Assembly (NCBI GenBank): GCA_963693315.1
Contig: OY856188.1
Location: 160,805,058 to 160,869,057, forward strand
Direction: 5' to 3'
Length of the DNA stretch: 64,000 bases
Source of the DNA: Diogma glabrata
Lineage: Eukaryota; Arthropoda; Insecta; Diptera; Cylindrotomidae
Numbering within the stretch: position 1 is the first letter of the stretch; each line of letters begins with the position of its first letter. The position numbers were made by a program, and so were the translations under genes. Positions 10,857-24,945 of the stretch are shown piece by piece. The notes under the pieces were generated by a model. The model was not told the origin of the DNA and made no database searches. It saw only the letters and a program-made list of their open reading frames with translations.

Positions 10857-11417
10857 CTTTTGGCAACAATTGCGAAATTGAAACATCAAATCTCTTACTA
10901 CCAGTAAAAGGGGGAAGGGAGGAAACTGTAATTATTTCCCAACCAGAATATCACGCAGTTGAATATCCAAACTGGAACGTTTCAACCAGTTTAGAATTCA
11001 AAAATACTGGAAGAAAAAGTTTAGTGATTCCAAATAAAGATGTGTTTAATTAAGAAATATCTCTAAACAATCCTGCGCTAGATAATTTGCAGCGACATTT
11101 AAATTTGACATAACATGAAAGAATTATCTCGCAACATTCCAAAAAAATTACATTTAATGAAACCATTACCTACTCCACAATAGCTTTAGTATTTTTTTAA
11201 TAATATTGGGAATAATGTGCAATTTCTATTTAGTAAAACGTATAAAAAAAGGTTTGAAATTGCAAAACGAATCCGTCTTTCTAGCAACACAGTCCTAGAC
11301 ACCTATAAACCAAAAACTCCAGCTCCAAATCCTAGAACCAAGCACATCGAAATTGTTGACGATGAAGAAGAAACTAAACAACAAAACTACTCTGAATCAC
11401 CTTTTAATTTAGCGTAA
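10857..11417 (+). pseudogene. Env-like C-terminal remnant
   Basis: After the stop at about 10856 the similarity to an envelope-type protein seems to continue in shifted frames with stops. It finishes with an open frame at 11217-11417 that is lysine/arginine rich and then acidic, like the cytoplasmic tail of insect errantivirus envelope proteins. A hydrophobic stretch just upstream would be the membrane anchor. A purine run (AAAAGGGGGAAGGGAGG, about 10907) lies within it. The frames are broken several times. Assignment is by pattern and position only. Confidence 0.4.
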
Positions 11418-12090
11418 GGCCAGATAATAAATAAAATTAATGATTTTTATTTGGAATCTTTTAAGACAAGTCAATAAGTTAATCTTTTCCTATTTTAGGT
11501 AGATTTCATATAAAAATCTACTATTGCAATGGGCTTCATCTCGGAATTTCGGAAAAACTTTGGTGACAAACGACTATGAATGATAAGCGGAGACGGAAAA
11601 ACAAAAAATTATAGACATATATATATGCATGGAGGGATTAGTTTTTATTAATTTGTTAATTTTTTTCTATTTTTTGATCCACGGGTGTGACAACCCCGCG
11701 TACTCCAGTCCCTGCTATTGGCATATGAGTTAACGTGAGATATCACATACCACTGGCAATAGCAGTGAGATATCACTAGCCAAGCTGATATCTTAGGAGT
11801 GCTCGCGGATGAACTGTATTCAGTCAACGGTAGCACTCTCAATCTTAGCTAATGAATATTCCTTGATGGTGGCACGCTGTGGCTTGCTCGACGAAACAAG
11901 CCTTCATATAATTATATATCTGAGCTTTAATCGTTGAGAAAGATACTGCGTCCCATAGTCAGGGATTATACCATTAGCTGGACCATTGGCAAACCCATTT
12001 TAGTTTTGTTCCTGCAAATTTTTAAAACAAATTTGCTTTTTATCTCTTATTTTATTTTTATTTTCCATATCCTATCACGAAATATTGGCC
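11418..12090. other. Non-coding stretch, possible 3' LTR of the errantivirus remnant
   Basis: No gene is seen. From about 11729 the sequence begins AGTTAACGTGAGATATCAC and contains GTGAGATATCAC twice (about 11736 and 11776). Errantivirus LTRs often start AGT, so this could be an LTR. However, no polypurine tract adjoins it and there is no second copy in the window for comparison. From about 11985 to 12150 the sequence resembles 40930-41075, probably shared LINE 3' sequence. Confidence 0.25.
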
Positions 12091-12149
12091 TATGTCATAT
12101 TTTATATGTGATAGGATTTCTTGTTTAGTTATCAATTATTTAACAAAAA

Positions 12150-12574
<425 letters not shown>

Positions 12575-13197
12575 TGTAATAAACTTCGTCCAGAATGGGT
12601 TAATTTACTCATAAATAACCAATACATTCTGCATAATGTTTTCCACATTCATTAAGTAAAAAAAGGAGTTACCTAATACATTTTGCATAAATTGAATTTG
12701 ACTTCGCTAATACATATGTTTACATTTATGCAAGTATGAATGAAAATGGGTGTGACCTATTCAAGATGTACGGACTACGTACTATTGATTTCTAGTGGAT
12801 TATAGAAGTTTCGATTTATTTATTTTTTGAATATAAATAAGCGAACAAAATATCAGATAGTCAGTTTTTACTTTTGCAATTAAAAGTGTTTATAAATATT
12901 CGCAAGTATAAGGAATAATCGGTGGTACTTGAGCCTGGGTACTAATAGTAAAAGAATTTGAACTTAGTGGAATAGTAAATACAGATTTTACGATTCCGAA
13001 TATTATTGATTCAAATTGTGGAAAAGCGGTAAAGTTTATCGTACATAAATTGGAGACCCTGGCATTTATTGTAATTAAAATCGGAAGTTGCTGTAACTGG
13101 TTGATAAATAAAGTTTGAGATTTTGTTAACTAAAGATCTGTCTTTTTACTGTCGTATTTGCTCAATAATCGAAAAGGACCAACGAAGAGTCGTTACA
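12575..13197 (+). repeat. Gypsy-1 5' LTR (623 bp)
   Basis: TG...CA termini. It is collinear with 15726-16383 over its whole length. It has a TATAAATA-type word near 12890 and ends immediately before the primer-binding site. Confidence 0.93.
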
Positions 13198-13198
13198 G

Positions 13199-13213
13199 TG
13201 GTGTCAGAAGTGG
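13199..13213 (+). other. Primer-binding site (tRNA-Leu)
   Basis: TGGTGTCAGAAGTGG lies one base after the LTR. It is the complement of CCA plus the 3' acceptor end typical of insect leucine tRNA (...CCACTTCTGACA). The same site is used by Gypsy-2. Confidence 0.85.
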
Positions 13214-13226
13214 AATTATTGAAACA

Positions 13227-14768
13227 ATGGTCAAGACAGTAAATATTAGTGATCTCAGCCAGACCCAGCTGAAGGATGAGTTGAAGATAAGGAATGCTCC
13301 AATCCATGGAACGAAGGCAGAACTTGCATTCCGACTGTTGATGAAAGAAATGATGGCCCGACAAGAGAAACTGGCAGCCGAACAAAAAGTAGAGCAACAA
13401 CAACAACTTGCTGATATGATGGCCCGACAAGAGAAACTGGCAGCAGAACAAAAAGCCCGACAAGAGAAACTGGAAGCGGAACAAAAATTAGATCAACAAA
13501 AACTACGTGAAGTAATCGAGTCACGTATATCCAGTGCGGAGGTTAAAATCAACAACATGGAAAAGGAGCTGCGGAAAGTTACCGAAGAACATGAAGAGAA
13601 ATTACGCAAACTTTCAAGTGAATTACGCCAAGAAATAGCACAAGGGAAGTCAGGTAACATGATCAATCCATCAACTACTTCAGCTCCAGCTAGAGTGAAA
13701 ACACCCGCATTTGATGGATCTACATCGTATCAGATATTTAAGATACAATTAGAGATAGCAACAACTGGGGTTGATCACCAGCAAAAAGCAAATGCGCTTA
13801 TATTGGCATTGAAGGGACCTGCTGCTGAAATTTTGCAGACACTATCAGCGACAGAGCGTGATTACAGCAAGATAATGGAGGCCTTAGAAGTAAGATATGG
13901 GGAAAGTCATATGCAAGCTCTCCATCGCATGCAGCTCAAAACACGAAAACAAGGAGTCAGCGAAACTTTGCAAGAATTAGAGGCTGACATTGTGAGACTG
14001 GTAAATCTGTCATATCCAAACTATAACGCGGAACACCGAGACGAACTGGCAGCTGATACATTTATCAATGCTCTTCGAGATGTACAAATGAGAAATCAGC
14101 TGTATCTAAGTGGAAAGAAACTACCCGCGGAAGTCTTAGCATTGGCCCTGCAGATGGAAGCTGGAAAAAGAGCGTATGGCTCAGATAGAGTACGTCAGAT
14201 GGAAGTTGCTGAAGAACCTCTAAAAGCAGCGCTTGAGGAAGTGATCATGCGTGTCAAAAGTCTGGGAGATAAGCCTGAGCAAAATCAACGAAGTAGGTCT
14301 AGCAGAGTAAGATGCTGGAATTGTGGGCAGTTAGGGCACATCAGACGGGAATGCAAAACACTAATAGCTGCAAAAGAAGGAGTAGTTCCAGTCCAGTTGA
14401 TGAACGTCTCAAACAAGCAAGTGGATGTCAAAAAGGGAGGAGATTACCGCGTTGAACACCGTAAGAGCAGGATACATTGTAACGCTGACGATCTTTCAAG
14501 AAGACCCTGTATTGAGGAGCGCAAGTCATGTAGCAGGACTGAGGTTAGACAAGCAATGAAAGTGAAACAAATTAAGTTCCAAACTCCTGACGATTGGTGT
14601 ACCGAGGCAATTAAAAGAGAGCAGCTAGAAGATCCAGCTATGGCTCCAATATTGAAATGGAAAACTGAGGGAAGGCGGCCAGAGTGGAAAGAGGTATCAC
14701 CTTTAAGTACGGAGGTTTTATTGGGTAAGGTATCGAACCAACGTAGAGTAATGGTGTCGGCGATGTGA
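13227..14768 (+). pseudogene. gag: Gypsy-1 Gag with SAP domain, fused to pol scraps
   Basis: ATG at 13227 is the first methionine after the primer site; the frame itself is open back into the LTR. Residues about 1-40 form an SAP motif (ISDLSQTQLKDELKIRN then GTKAELAFRLL), normally a DNA- or chromatin-binding helix pair. Next is a charged coiled coil with the decamer RQEKLAAEQK repeated. Then comes a capsid-like Gag core (about residues 155-340) and a CCHC knuckle CWNCGQLGHIRREC. After that the frame jumps to a pre-RT fragment (VPVQLMNVSNKQVDVKKG) and directly to the end of RNase H (HCNADDLSRRPC). Protease, RT and most of RNase H are therefore deleted in frame. It ends at 14768 in the integrase linker. 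Confidence 0.85.
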
Positions 14769-15714
14769 TACTTGTGCGGCGAGCAAAGGACCAAAGACCA
14801 GAACGCAACAGTACAATGTGGGCGCCCCAATGGAAAGAATTGCTTTAGACATCGCGGGGCCATTTCCGGAAACGACAAAAGGTAAAAAATACATCATGGT
14901 GGTCATTGATTACTTTACAAAATGACCGGAAGCTTATGCAATACCGAACCAGGAAGCAGTTACGGTCGCGGAAACATTAGTCAATGAATGGGTTTGCAGA
15001 TATGGAACACCGCTCGAGTTGCATACCGACCAGGGAAGGAATTTCAAATCTCAACTGATGGAAGAGCTGTGCAGAACACTCGGCATTAGAAAAACACGAA
15101 CTACACCTATGAACCCACAATCGGATGGCATGGTAGAACGATTCAATCGAACCATGGAAGAACATCTGTCGAAGGTAATGGAAGCCAACCAAAGAAATTG
15201 GGATAAGAATCTTCCGTTATTCTTGACGGCCTATCGTAGCGCAGTGCACGATACGACATGTGAAACGCCAGCGAATATCATGTTCGGGAGAGAACTACAT
15301 CTTCCTAGTGACATCGAGTTCGGCATCCCTGGAGGTCTGGTATCTACGAAAACAGATTATGTGGGACAACTAAGGGAGAAAATGAATAAAATCCATCAAC
15401 AGGTTCGAGACCACATTAAGATTGCCAGTGACAAAATGAAAACCAGGTACGACATAAATGCAAATAGTGGCGGGTTTCAAGAAGGAGACTTGGTATGGCT
15501 ATACAACCCCAGGAGAACTAAGGGAAAATCACCCAAGCTGCAGCCAGATTGGGAAGGTCCATATAAAATAATTAAATGAATTAATGATGTTATCCACCGC
15601 ATCCAAAAGGGACCCCGTACCAAGATGAAAGTGATACATCTGCAAAGGTTGGCACCGTACCAAGGTAACAGTACCAATACGATAGCTGATATTGTTCGGG
15701 ACGAACAAAACTAA
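14752..15714 (+). pseudogene. pol: Gypsy-1 integrase remnant
   Basis: Read in a frame different from gag. Only the CxxC half of the HHCC zinc module is left (CDTCAA). The DDE core follows: LDIAGPFPE (first D), LHTDQGRNF (second D) and NPQSDGMVERFN (E). The C-terminal WEGPYKIIK is the GPY/F module. In-frame stops lie at 14923 (where W is expected) and 15577. The final TAA is at 15712, 11 bases before the 3' LTR. Integrase would join cDNA to chromosomal DNA; this copy cannot be made whole. Confidence 0.88.
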
Positions 15715-15725
15715 ATGGAGGGCAA
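15713..15725 (+). other. Polypurine tract of Gypsy-1
   Basis: AAATGGAGGGCAA directly precedes the 3' LTR, the expected plus-strand primer position. Confidence 0.7.
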
Positions 15726-16383
15726 TGTAATAAACTTCGTCCAGAATTGGTTAATTTACTCATAAATAACCAATACATTCTGCATAATGTTTTCCACATT
15801 CATGAATTAAAAAAAAAGGAGTTACCTAATACATTTTGCATAAATTGAATTTGAGTTACAAATGTTTACATTTATGCAAGTATGAATGAAAATAGGTGTG
15901 GCCTATTCAAGATGTACGGACTACGTACTATTGATTTCTAGTGGATTATAGAAGTTTCGATTTATTTATTTTTTGAATATAAATAATATCAGATTTTTTT
16001 AAAAAATATTTGTAGGCTGTAATTTTAATTTTCAAATAAAAGATAGTCAAATTTTACTTTTGCAATTAAAAGTGTTTATAAATATTCGCAAGTATAAGGA
16101 ATAATCGGTGGTACTTGAGCCTGGGTACTAATAGTAAAAGAATTTGAACTTAGTGGAATAGTAAATACAGATTTTACGATTCCGAATATTATTGATTCAA
16201 ATTGTGGAAAAGCGGTGAAGTTTATCGTACATAAATTGGAGACCCTGGAATTTATTGTAATTAATAACGGAAGTTGCTGTAACTTGTTGATATATAAAGT
16301 TTGAGATTTTGTTAACTAAAGATCTGTCGTTTTACTGTCGTATTTGCTCAATAATCGAAAAGGACCAACGAAGAGTCGTTACA
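15726..16383 (+). repeat. Gypsy-1 3' LTR (658 bp)
   Basis: Same ends as the 5' LTR. It carries an extra 30-40 bp near 15990-16050 (T/A-rich) and a small deletion near 15855 relative to the 5' copy. Confidence 0.93.
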
Positions 16384-18439
<2,056 letters not shown>

Positions 18440-18586
18440 AATAGTACATTATATACCGAGGTGATAAAGTAAATTTTCTACATTGAGGTGGATATTAATT
18501 CGCGAAAAACGAAGTTTCTCGCGAATTAAGCACCGAAATGGAGAAAATTTTCTTCACCGAGGTTTATATAATATTTTTTTACTATT
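18440..18586. mobile_element. AATAGT hairpin element 2 (147 bp)
   Basis: Left AATAGTACATTATATACC(GAGGTGA) pairs with right (TCACC)GAGGTTTATATAAT...TACTATT. A central stem ATTCGCGAAA...TTTCTCGCGAAT lies inside. It has no coding capacity. Ends and size match the other three members. Confidence 0.65.
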
Positions 18587-19139
18587 TGATATAAAAAATG
18601 CAAGAAAACTCTTAATTATTCACAAAATAAAATGTCAATTAATAAGCAAATGGTGAATAAATAAAAATTTTGATTTGGTGAAACATTTTTTATCATATCA
18701 TTGGATTGCGTATTGGATATTTATTATTCAGGGCTGCTTAGTTAGAAATTTATTTTCAATGAATTTTCTTAAAACTATATAAAAATCACATATGCTTTGC
18801 ATTAAAAAATATAGCTTATATTTATTTTTGACATGAAATTGAAAATCTATTCAATATTGTTGAGCCAAATTTAGAATTTTTTTAGTCTAAAACTCACAAC
18901 CAAGCTAAATTTCAAAAGAATTCTGTTTAACACGAATTAAAATTTCAAATAAACTAACCTATAGTTGCAAAGAAGTTTTTGCATTCATTTATTATTTATT
19001 ATTATTAAAATAAAATCAAAACGCTTATTATTTTTTAATTTATTATTATTATTTTAGGAAGAAACTAAAAAAATTCAAAGATGAACTCAGTTAACAAACG
19101 AACAAAAATTATATTTTCATTATTTACGAAGGTGCTAAA

Positions 19140-21120
19140 ATCTTATATATTAATACGCTAGATCAAAACTTTGTGGAGCCTAAGGCTTTTTTTATTCGCA
19201 GATGGATTCATTTCAAATTTTCACAGCTGACTGATATTAGTGTAACCTATAATCGGATTCGGATTCGCACAAATCGGATCATAAATAAAAAAGTTATTAT
19301 ATACGGAAAACTTTTTATATACATATGCATTATAAGTTTACATACATGCAAAAACGAAATTAAAAATTTATTTTATTTTTTTATATTTTCTTTTTTATAT
19401 ATTAGCGAACAACGAACAACAAAAACGAAACCTTTTTTTCTCATTCATTTCAGTCGTCTTTTGTCTTTGAACAAAGGATGGTTTTCGAGTCGTCGGAATA
19501 AAAGAGATTATATGCGTAATATGCGTAATAATGTTGATTTTATGAATGATATTTTATGAATGATATTTATGATGATATTTTATGAATGATATTTTCTTTT
19601 TTATATATTAGCTATCGAACAACGAACAACAAAAACGAAACTTAAAAATTCATTTTATTTTTTCAGTCGTCTTTTGTCTTTGAACAAGGACGGTTTTCGA
19701 TATTATTTCGATTATTTTGTTTATTGATATAAAGATATTTGCGTAATATTTTTCTTTGTTTTCTTATTATAGGAGGGCTATTATTTTGAAAACGTACATT
19801 TTTTTGTTGATTTTTAAATTTTTGATTTTTAAAAAATCTGAAATTTTGATATTTTGTTGGTATTGACGAAAGGAAAAAAGTTGTTTCTGCTTTTATTTTT
19901 TGTGTACTCTGAATCGGCGTTATGCGCGGTTGAATTTTTGAGGCTTTTTCACGTAGTTTTGGTAATGGTTTAAAACTTAAAACTTTTTTTTCTTTTTTTA
20001 TATTTATTTTCTCTTAGTTAGTTTATACATTTCCTTTGAAGTTTAGAGAATTAAGTTTATGAATTGATTTAGGGGTCGATAGACGTAATATTTTTCTTTG
20101 TTTTTTTATTACAGGAGGGCTATTATTTTGAAAACGTACATTTTTTTGTTGATTTTTAAATTTTTGATTTTTAAAAAATCTGAAATTTTGATATTTTGTT
20201 GGTATTGACGAAAGGAAAAAAGTTGTTTCTGCCTTTATTTTTTGTGTACTCTCAATCGGCGTTATGCGCGGTTGAATTTTTGAGGCATTTTCACGTAGTT
20301 TTGGTAATGGTTTAAAACTTAAAACTTTTTTTTTCTTTTTTTATATTTATTTTCTCTTAGTTAGTTTATACATTTCCTTTGAAGTTTAGAGAATTAAGTT
20401 TATGAATTGATTTAGGGGTCGATAGACGTAATATTTTTCTTTGTTTTTTTATTATAGGAGGGCTATTATTTTGAAAACGTACATTTTTTTGTTGATTTTT
20501 AAATTTTTGATTTTTAAAAAATCTGAAATTTTGATATTTTGTTGGTATTGACGAAAGGAAAAAAGTTATTTCTGCTTTTATTTTTTGTGTACTCTGAATC
20601 GGAGTTATGCGCGGTTGAATTTTTGAGGCTTTTTCACGTAGTTTTGGTACTGGTGTCATTTTTGCAAGTAAAAAGAAAAATAACTGAATAATTTAAACTA
20701 GGAGGGCCCGGCGTGCTTCGCTACGCTTATAAATAAAGTTTTTGCGTAGACATTTTGTTGACGTAGAAGCAATGATTTCAAAAAGTGGTAATGAGAAATG
20801 CTAGCATATAATTTTTAATTTTTCTTTTTAAATATATGAATGAAAAATAATCAAAACTCTAGCTGATCAGTTCGGATATATGAAAAATTAGCATAGCAAC
20901 ATCAGTGTCATGTGTCATGTAAACTTATAATGCATATGTATATAAAAAGTTTTCCGTATATAATAACTTTTTTATTTATGATCCGATTTGTGTGAATCCG
21001 AATCCGATTATAGGTTACACTAATATCAGTTACCTGTGAAAATTTGAAATGAATCCATCTGCGAATAAAAAAAGCCTTAGGCTCCACAAAGTTTTGATCT
21101 AGCGTATTAATATATAAGAT
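19140..21120. mobile_element. 2.0-kb element with ~205-bp terminal inverted repeats
   Basis: 19140-19347 is almost identical to the reverse complement of 20917-21120. Both ends start ATCTTATATATTAATACGCT. AA flanks both sides. Inside are a duplicated ~130-bp segment (about 19385-19500 and 19600-19715) and a 342-bp tandem repeat. Open frames at 19173-19559 and 20366-20659 are very biased in composition and resemble no known transposase. The superfamily is unknown; it is probably non-autonomous. Confidence 0.8.
19769..20655. repeat. 342-bp tandem repeat, ~2.6 copies
   Basis: AGGAGGGCTATTATTTTG occurs at 19771, 20113 and 20456, a period of 342-343 bp. Units are nearly identical, so the array is recent or homogenised. 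Most of a unit is open on the minus strand (about 98 residues in the last copy, Lys/Gln/Asn/Pro rich), but each unit ends in stops, so one long repeat protein is unlikely. Confidence 0.9.
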
Positions 21121-21527
21121 AATCTGTTAAATTGGAATTGTTTATTGTAAACATAATATAATAAACAATTCGAAATATTCGTGGACGGTAAGGTACAATA
21201 ATTGTTTATTGTTGACTTATGTAGAATTGTAGTTATTTTATTAGTTTCGTTGTTAGTTTTCTTGTGGTCTTGTTGACTCAATAACAGGTTTTAAGTACAC
21301 TTTATGTATAGTTTCCTGTCTTTGAGTTACATCTTGTTTTGATGTTTCTAAAATAATATTTTGTTTACAATTTCATAATTTTAACTGTCGATTTTAACAG
21401 TGAACCTAGACTTAGATTCAGGTTGTCCAACTGTTGAAGTAGTCAATTTCAATTTGAGTTTGTTTGTTTTCGCATTACTGTGGTTTTCGTATGTATGTTT
21501 TTCATTGATATTTCTCTATGAGTTAAA
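21121..21527. other. Non-coding flank
   Basis: AT-rich sequence upstream of the LINE fragment. It may include LINE 5' sequence. No gene is seen. Confidence 0.4.
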
Positions 21528-22641
21528 ATGGCAAAATTATCTATCAGCTATGCGAACATAAGAGGATTGAATATAAACCTTATTTCAGTCCATCTTTTTC
21601 TTGAAACTATGAAACCTGATATTTTGTTTTTAACGGAAACGATTATCAGTGCGCGTGCTGTGACCTTAGATAAAAACAGATACCTTTGTCCCAATTATGA
21701 ACTTGAATCCTCTTTCTACATTAAGCATGGAGTTTGTGCTTATATTAGGGATACTATACCATATGTGAGATTAAATAAATTTGAATTAAATGCAAAATTT
21801 CAAAATATGGTGTCACTAAAAATTAGTTGCCCAAGTCAAACGCTGTTTGTCTTTGGACTTTACCGTTCACCTAATTCACCCTGAGAACTCTAATTTATTT
21901 CATGACTTATCTGAGAAGATAGATAGGTTGGTTGAGTATCCTAATGCAAAGTTTATAGTTCTTGGAGATTTTAATGTCCACAATAAAGAATGGCTTACAC
22001 ACAGCTCTAAAACGGACGAGGTTGGTAGACAGGCTGAGTTGTTTGCTCTTTATCACAATTTTACTCAAATAATAGACCTGCCAACCAGAGTTCCTGACAT
22101 TCCTGGTCAAAGTAGTAATTTACTTGATTTATTTTTGACAAACGATCCATATCTGGTTTAATTTAAAATATCAGAACCATTGGGTGGTTCAGATCATAAT
22201 TTGATCTCCACACAACTAAATATACAAATTCCAAAACAATTTAAAGCGAATCCTCGCAATGTTTGGGATTACAAAGCTGCGGATTGGCAAGGACTTAAAA
22301 GTTTTTTTAGATGTTTTCCTTGGAAACGCTATTGCCTTACCGGCCAAGACCCAGACATTCCTGCATCAAATTTTTCTGAAACTGTAATTGATGGTATGCA
22401 CAGATTTATTCCTAATAAATTGATCATTCCGAAAACTGATCTATGGTTTTCTAGTAAATGCAAAAAAGCTACCAAAGTTAAAAAAAAGGCTTTTCGAAAG
22501 TTTAATCAAAACAAAACCGATGAAAACCTTAGACAGTACCGTAAAGAGAGAAATTTATGTCGTAAGTTAATAGATGAAGAGAAACATCTATTTAATAGGA
22601 AAAAAGCATCTAAATTCGGTTGGAAGTTTTTATATCAATAA
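21528..22641 (+). pseudogene. CR1/Jockey-type LINE ORF2, endonuclease part
   Basis: Three frames cover one apurinic-endonuclease-like domain. 21528-21884 has SYANIRGLN and LFLTET. 21847-22161 has VLGDFNVHNKEW and LLDLFLTND. 22180-22641 has GGSDHNLIS and then a basic linker. GDFN and SDH are catalytic motifs of LINE endonucleases that nick target DNA. A frameshift lies near 21880 and an in-frame stop just after 22158. The sequence ends at 22641 before any reverse transcriptase, so it is a 5' fragment. Clade assignment is tentative. Confidence 0.8.
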
Positions 22642-22726
22642 ATTAACGTTCATTAAGGTGCTTACATGTTTCTTTTAAAATGTGTCAATGGTTCATCGAG
22701 CTTTTTACATATGTTTGACTTTTTAC

Positions 22727-23497
22727 TAGGGTTTCTCATTTCCCGTAGAAATTCAAATCCCGGGAAGCCGGGACAAAAAATATTAAATTCCCGGGATCCC
22801 GGGAAATCCCGGGAAACGCTAAAAAGCTAGATTTTTCTAATTGGGTGGTAGAAAAATGTGTAAAATTAAAACAGCACAAAAAATGCGCTATTGATTTTTA
22901 AATTTCCATTATTTTTAATTAGAAAAACTTTAAAAATTAAATAAAAAAGAATACATAAAAAGTAAAAGCAAAACAAAAATAAATTCATATTACTAATTTT
23001 TAAACAATTTTTCAAAAAACTAGGTTGTCAATGGCGCAATCACTCAATTTTGTCCGAATTTTCGTGACGAAACGTCCATTGAACCATCCATTGAGCCATC
23101 CAAGAGAACCATTAAACATAAATTAAGAGAAATGAAGTGCAAGTTTTAGGTAGATTTCTCAGAAAAATCTACCTATTTTAAGTTTGATTGGTTTTAGTTT
23201 GTTGTGTTTATATGTGTCAAAAAAACCATACAAAAAAACCGTGGTACCATATGTGTCAAAAAAAAAATTTTCCTAATTTTGAACGAAATTAATTATTACA
23301 GAGGGAAAAGAATTAAAAACTACTCGATTTTCGAGTGAGAAAACTTTTAATATCTTTGAAAAAAATACAAAAAAATGTTAATAAAAATTAGCGGGATACC
23401 CGGGATCCCGGGATGAAATCCCGGGAAAACGGGATGAAAATTTACCCCCGGGATCCCGGGGAAAACGGGATCCCGGGATCCCGTTTGAGAAACCCTA
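22727..23497. mobile_element. 771-bp non-autonomous hAT element
   Basis: The ends are TAGGGTTTCTCA and TGAGAAACCCTA, flanked by perfect 8-bp duplications CTTTTTAC (22719-22726 and 23498-23505). Both subterminal regions are packed with CCCGGGATCCCGGG palindromes, the AT-rich core has no transposase frame, and a short internal palindrome GGTAGATTT...AAATCTACC lies near 23150. hAT assignment rests on duplication length and end type. Confidence 0.9.
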
Positions 23498-23505
23498 CTT
23501 TTTAC

Positions 23506-24794
23506 TAATCACATTCTATTGTGTTCGGACTATAAACATGAAATTTCTGGAACTGGATTATTTTATTTATCATCTTGAATATAGGACGATTGACGATATG
23601 TTAATAATATTTTTGAATCATAAACACCTGATAAATTTATCGTCGATTCAAAACTTGACTTAGCGGCAGTAGCCAATAGAATTAAATCAACTGAGTTTGG
23701 AACAACATCAGTAATATGCATCATCTCAACAATCAACTCGTCAATAACTCCAACCAGGATCAACTCCACCTCTATCCCTCTACTACGTCTATATCTGGTG
23801 ACCACCCGACAAGGAACAGAGTCAACTTTAAGTAAACATTTGATTAATTAATTTTACTATTAAAAATATTAAATAATATTAATAATTTCTTTTTTCTTTA
23901 ATTTAATTTTGATAAATTTAAAGTAATTGTTTTTGTTTGTTTTTTAATAAGGGAACTTTCAGTTTGTTTAGGGGTGTTGTTGTTTGCAGCATCCGTTTTG
24001 AAAATCACGCAGTAATAGTTTGTTCGTCTCAAGTATTTTAAAACGCGAAACAAATATTTTTATTTTTATAAATACATGTATTTTATATTTTTTTCTTTTT
24101 ACAGTGCCAAAAATTTTCTCCTAGCGACCCATTCTTCTTGTTTCTCCAAATTCTTATTTTTCGGCTTTCAAGCCACGTCAACTCCTGCTAGTACCATTTT
24201 TTTGATTTTTTCGTTTTGTTTAATAATCGATATCATGGGCCGAAGCTTCACAACTCTTTCCTTCGTAAGACCCACTTCATTCTCCGTTACTCACGGGCCG
24301 AATTTTAACATCTACTTCCTTCGTAAGACCCACTCCACTCTTCTTAACTCTTGGGCCGAAGCATATGTTTTCGAATTTTCTGATTATTTTTTATTAACAA
24401 AATAATTTTTAATTAAATAAAATAATTTTTTTTTAATTTAAAAAATTTATTATACAAAAACTATTTTTAACATCACGAAAATCAAGAAGTTTTTAAAAAA
24501 ACTATTTTGTTTTTTATAAATTTTTAAACGATAAAACATCGCATACTAAATATTGAAATTTTTTAATTTAAATGTTCGCCACAGCACCCCTAGTTTCATC
24601 GAAGGAAAGCTATATGATATAATCATTCTCGATAGTCATTATTGCTATATTAAAATATCAACAGCCCAGCCTTTTCTTTGAATTATTATCTTGATAAATT
24701 GGATGATAAATTTGATTGATAAATTGATAAATTTCCATAACAACTGTTGGAATTTTTTTGTTTCTTTGTTTCTTGAATACCATGCATGTATATG
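23506..24794. other. Non-coding stretch with a 58-bp minisatellite
   Basis: GGGCCGAA starts units at about 24237, 24296 and 24354, each continuing with TTCCTTCGTAAGACCCACT, giving about 2.2 copies of a 58-59-bp repeat. TAGGGGTG near 23968 and CACCCCTA near 24592 could be ends of a degraded element, but no target duplication is seen. The small open frames at 23563-23805 and 24076-24405 have no recognisable motif. Confidence 0.5.
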
Positions 24795-24891
24795 GATTAT
24801 AATAAATCAAATCAATTCAAATCATAAAATCGATACTATTGAGTTAAAACAATAGTATCGAATTTATGATTTGATTTGATTTATTATAATC
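24795..24891. repeat. 97-bp hairpin just upstream of PLE-1
   Basis: GATTATAATAAATCAAATCA is mirrored by TGATTTGATTTATTATAATC, and the inner arms CGATACTATTG / CAATAGTATCG flank the loop AGTTAAAA. It lies about 55 bp before the first PLE-1 reading frame. It could be part of PLE-1 5' sequence or an independent foldback. Confidence 0.75.
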
Positions 24892-24945
24892 AGAATTAAA
24901 CATAATTTTAGGAATTTTGATTTAATTTAATAATTAATTCTATAA

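Larger units (their letters stand above)
9305..11417 (+). mobile_element. Errantivirus-like Gypsy remnant (pol fused to env-like sequence)
   Basis: The stretch holds, in order, a region before reverse transcriptase, the N-terminal half of a Gypsy reverse transcriptase, an abrupt switch near 10290 to an env-like sequence, and an env-like C-terminal tail ending at 11417. No gag, protease, RNase H, integrase or confident LTR is present. The order pol then env is that of insect errantiviruses (Metaviridae). An internal deletion removed everything between RT and env. The left junction cuts into duplicated unit copy B. This is an old, non-functional copy. Confidence 0.65.
12575..16383 (+). mobile_element. 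Gypsy-1: defective Ty3/Gypsy LTR element in (TA)n
   Basis: LTRs at 12575-13197 and 15726-16383 start TGTAATAAACTTCG and end CGTTACA. They are flanked by ATAT on each side, which fits a 4-bp target duplication but is uninformative in (TA)n. The primer site complements tRNA-Leu and a purine tract precedes the 3' LTR. Inside are an SAP-domain gag with zinc knuckle and a broken integrase. Protease, reverse transcriptase and RNase H are gone. The 3' LTR has about 35 bp more than the 5' LTR. Stops and deletions show it is dead. It belongs near Gypsy-2 by primer site, LTR end and gag layout. Confidence 0.93.

Noticed and set aside
14444..14906. Minus-strand frames across Gypsy-1
   Set aside because: Shadow frames of the gag/integrase region on the plus strand.
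20366..20659. 97-residue minus-strand frame in the 342-bp tandem repeat
   Set aside because: Stops occur at the end of each unit, composition is low-complexity, and there is no known domain. More likely an AT-rich non-coding repeat.
23967..24595. Element bounded by TAGGGGTG and CACCCCTA
   Set aside because: The inverted repeat is only about 8-10 bp and flanking 8-mers do not match, so an insertion cannot be supported.
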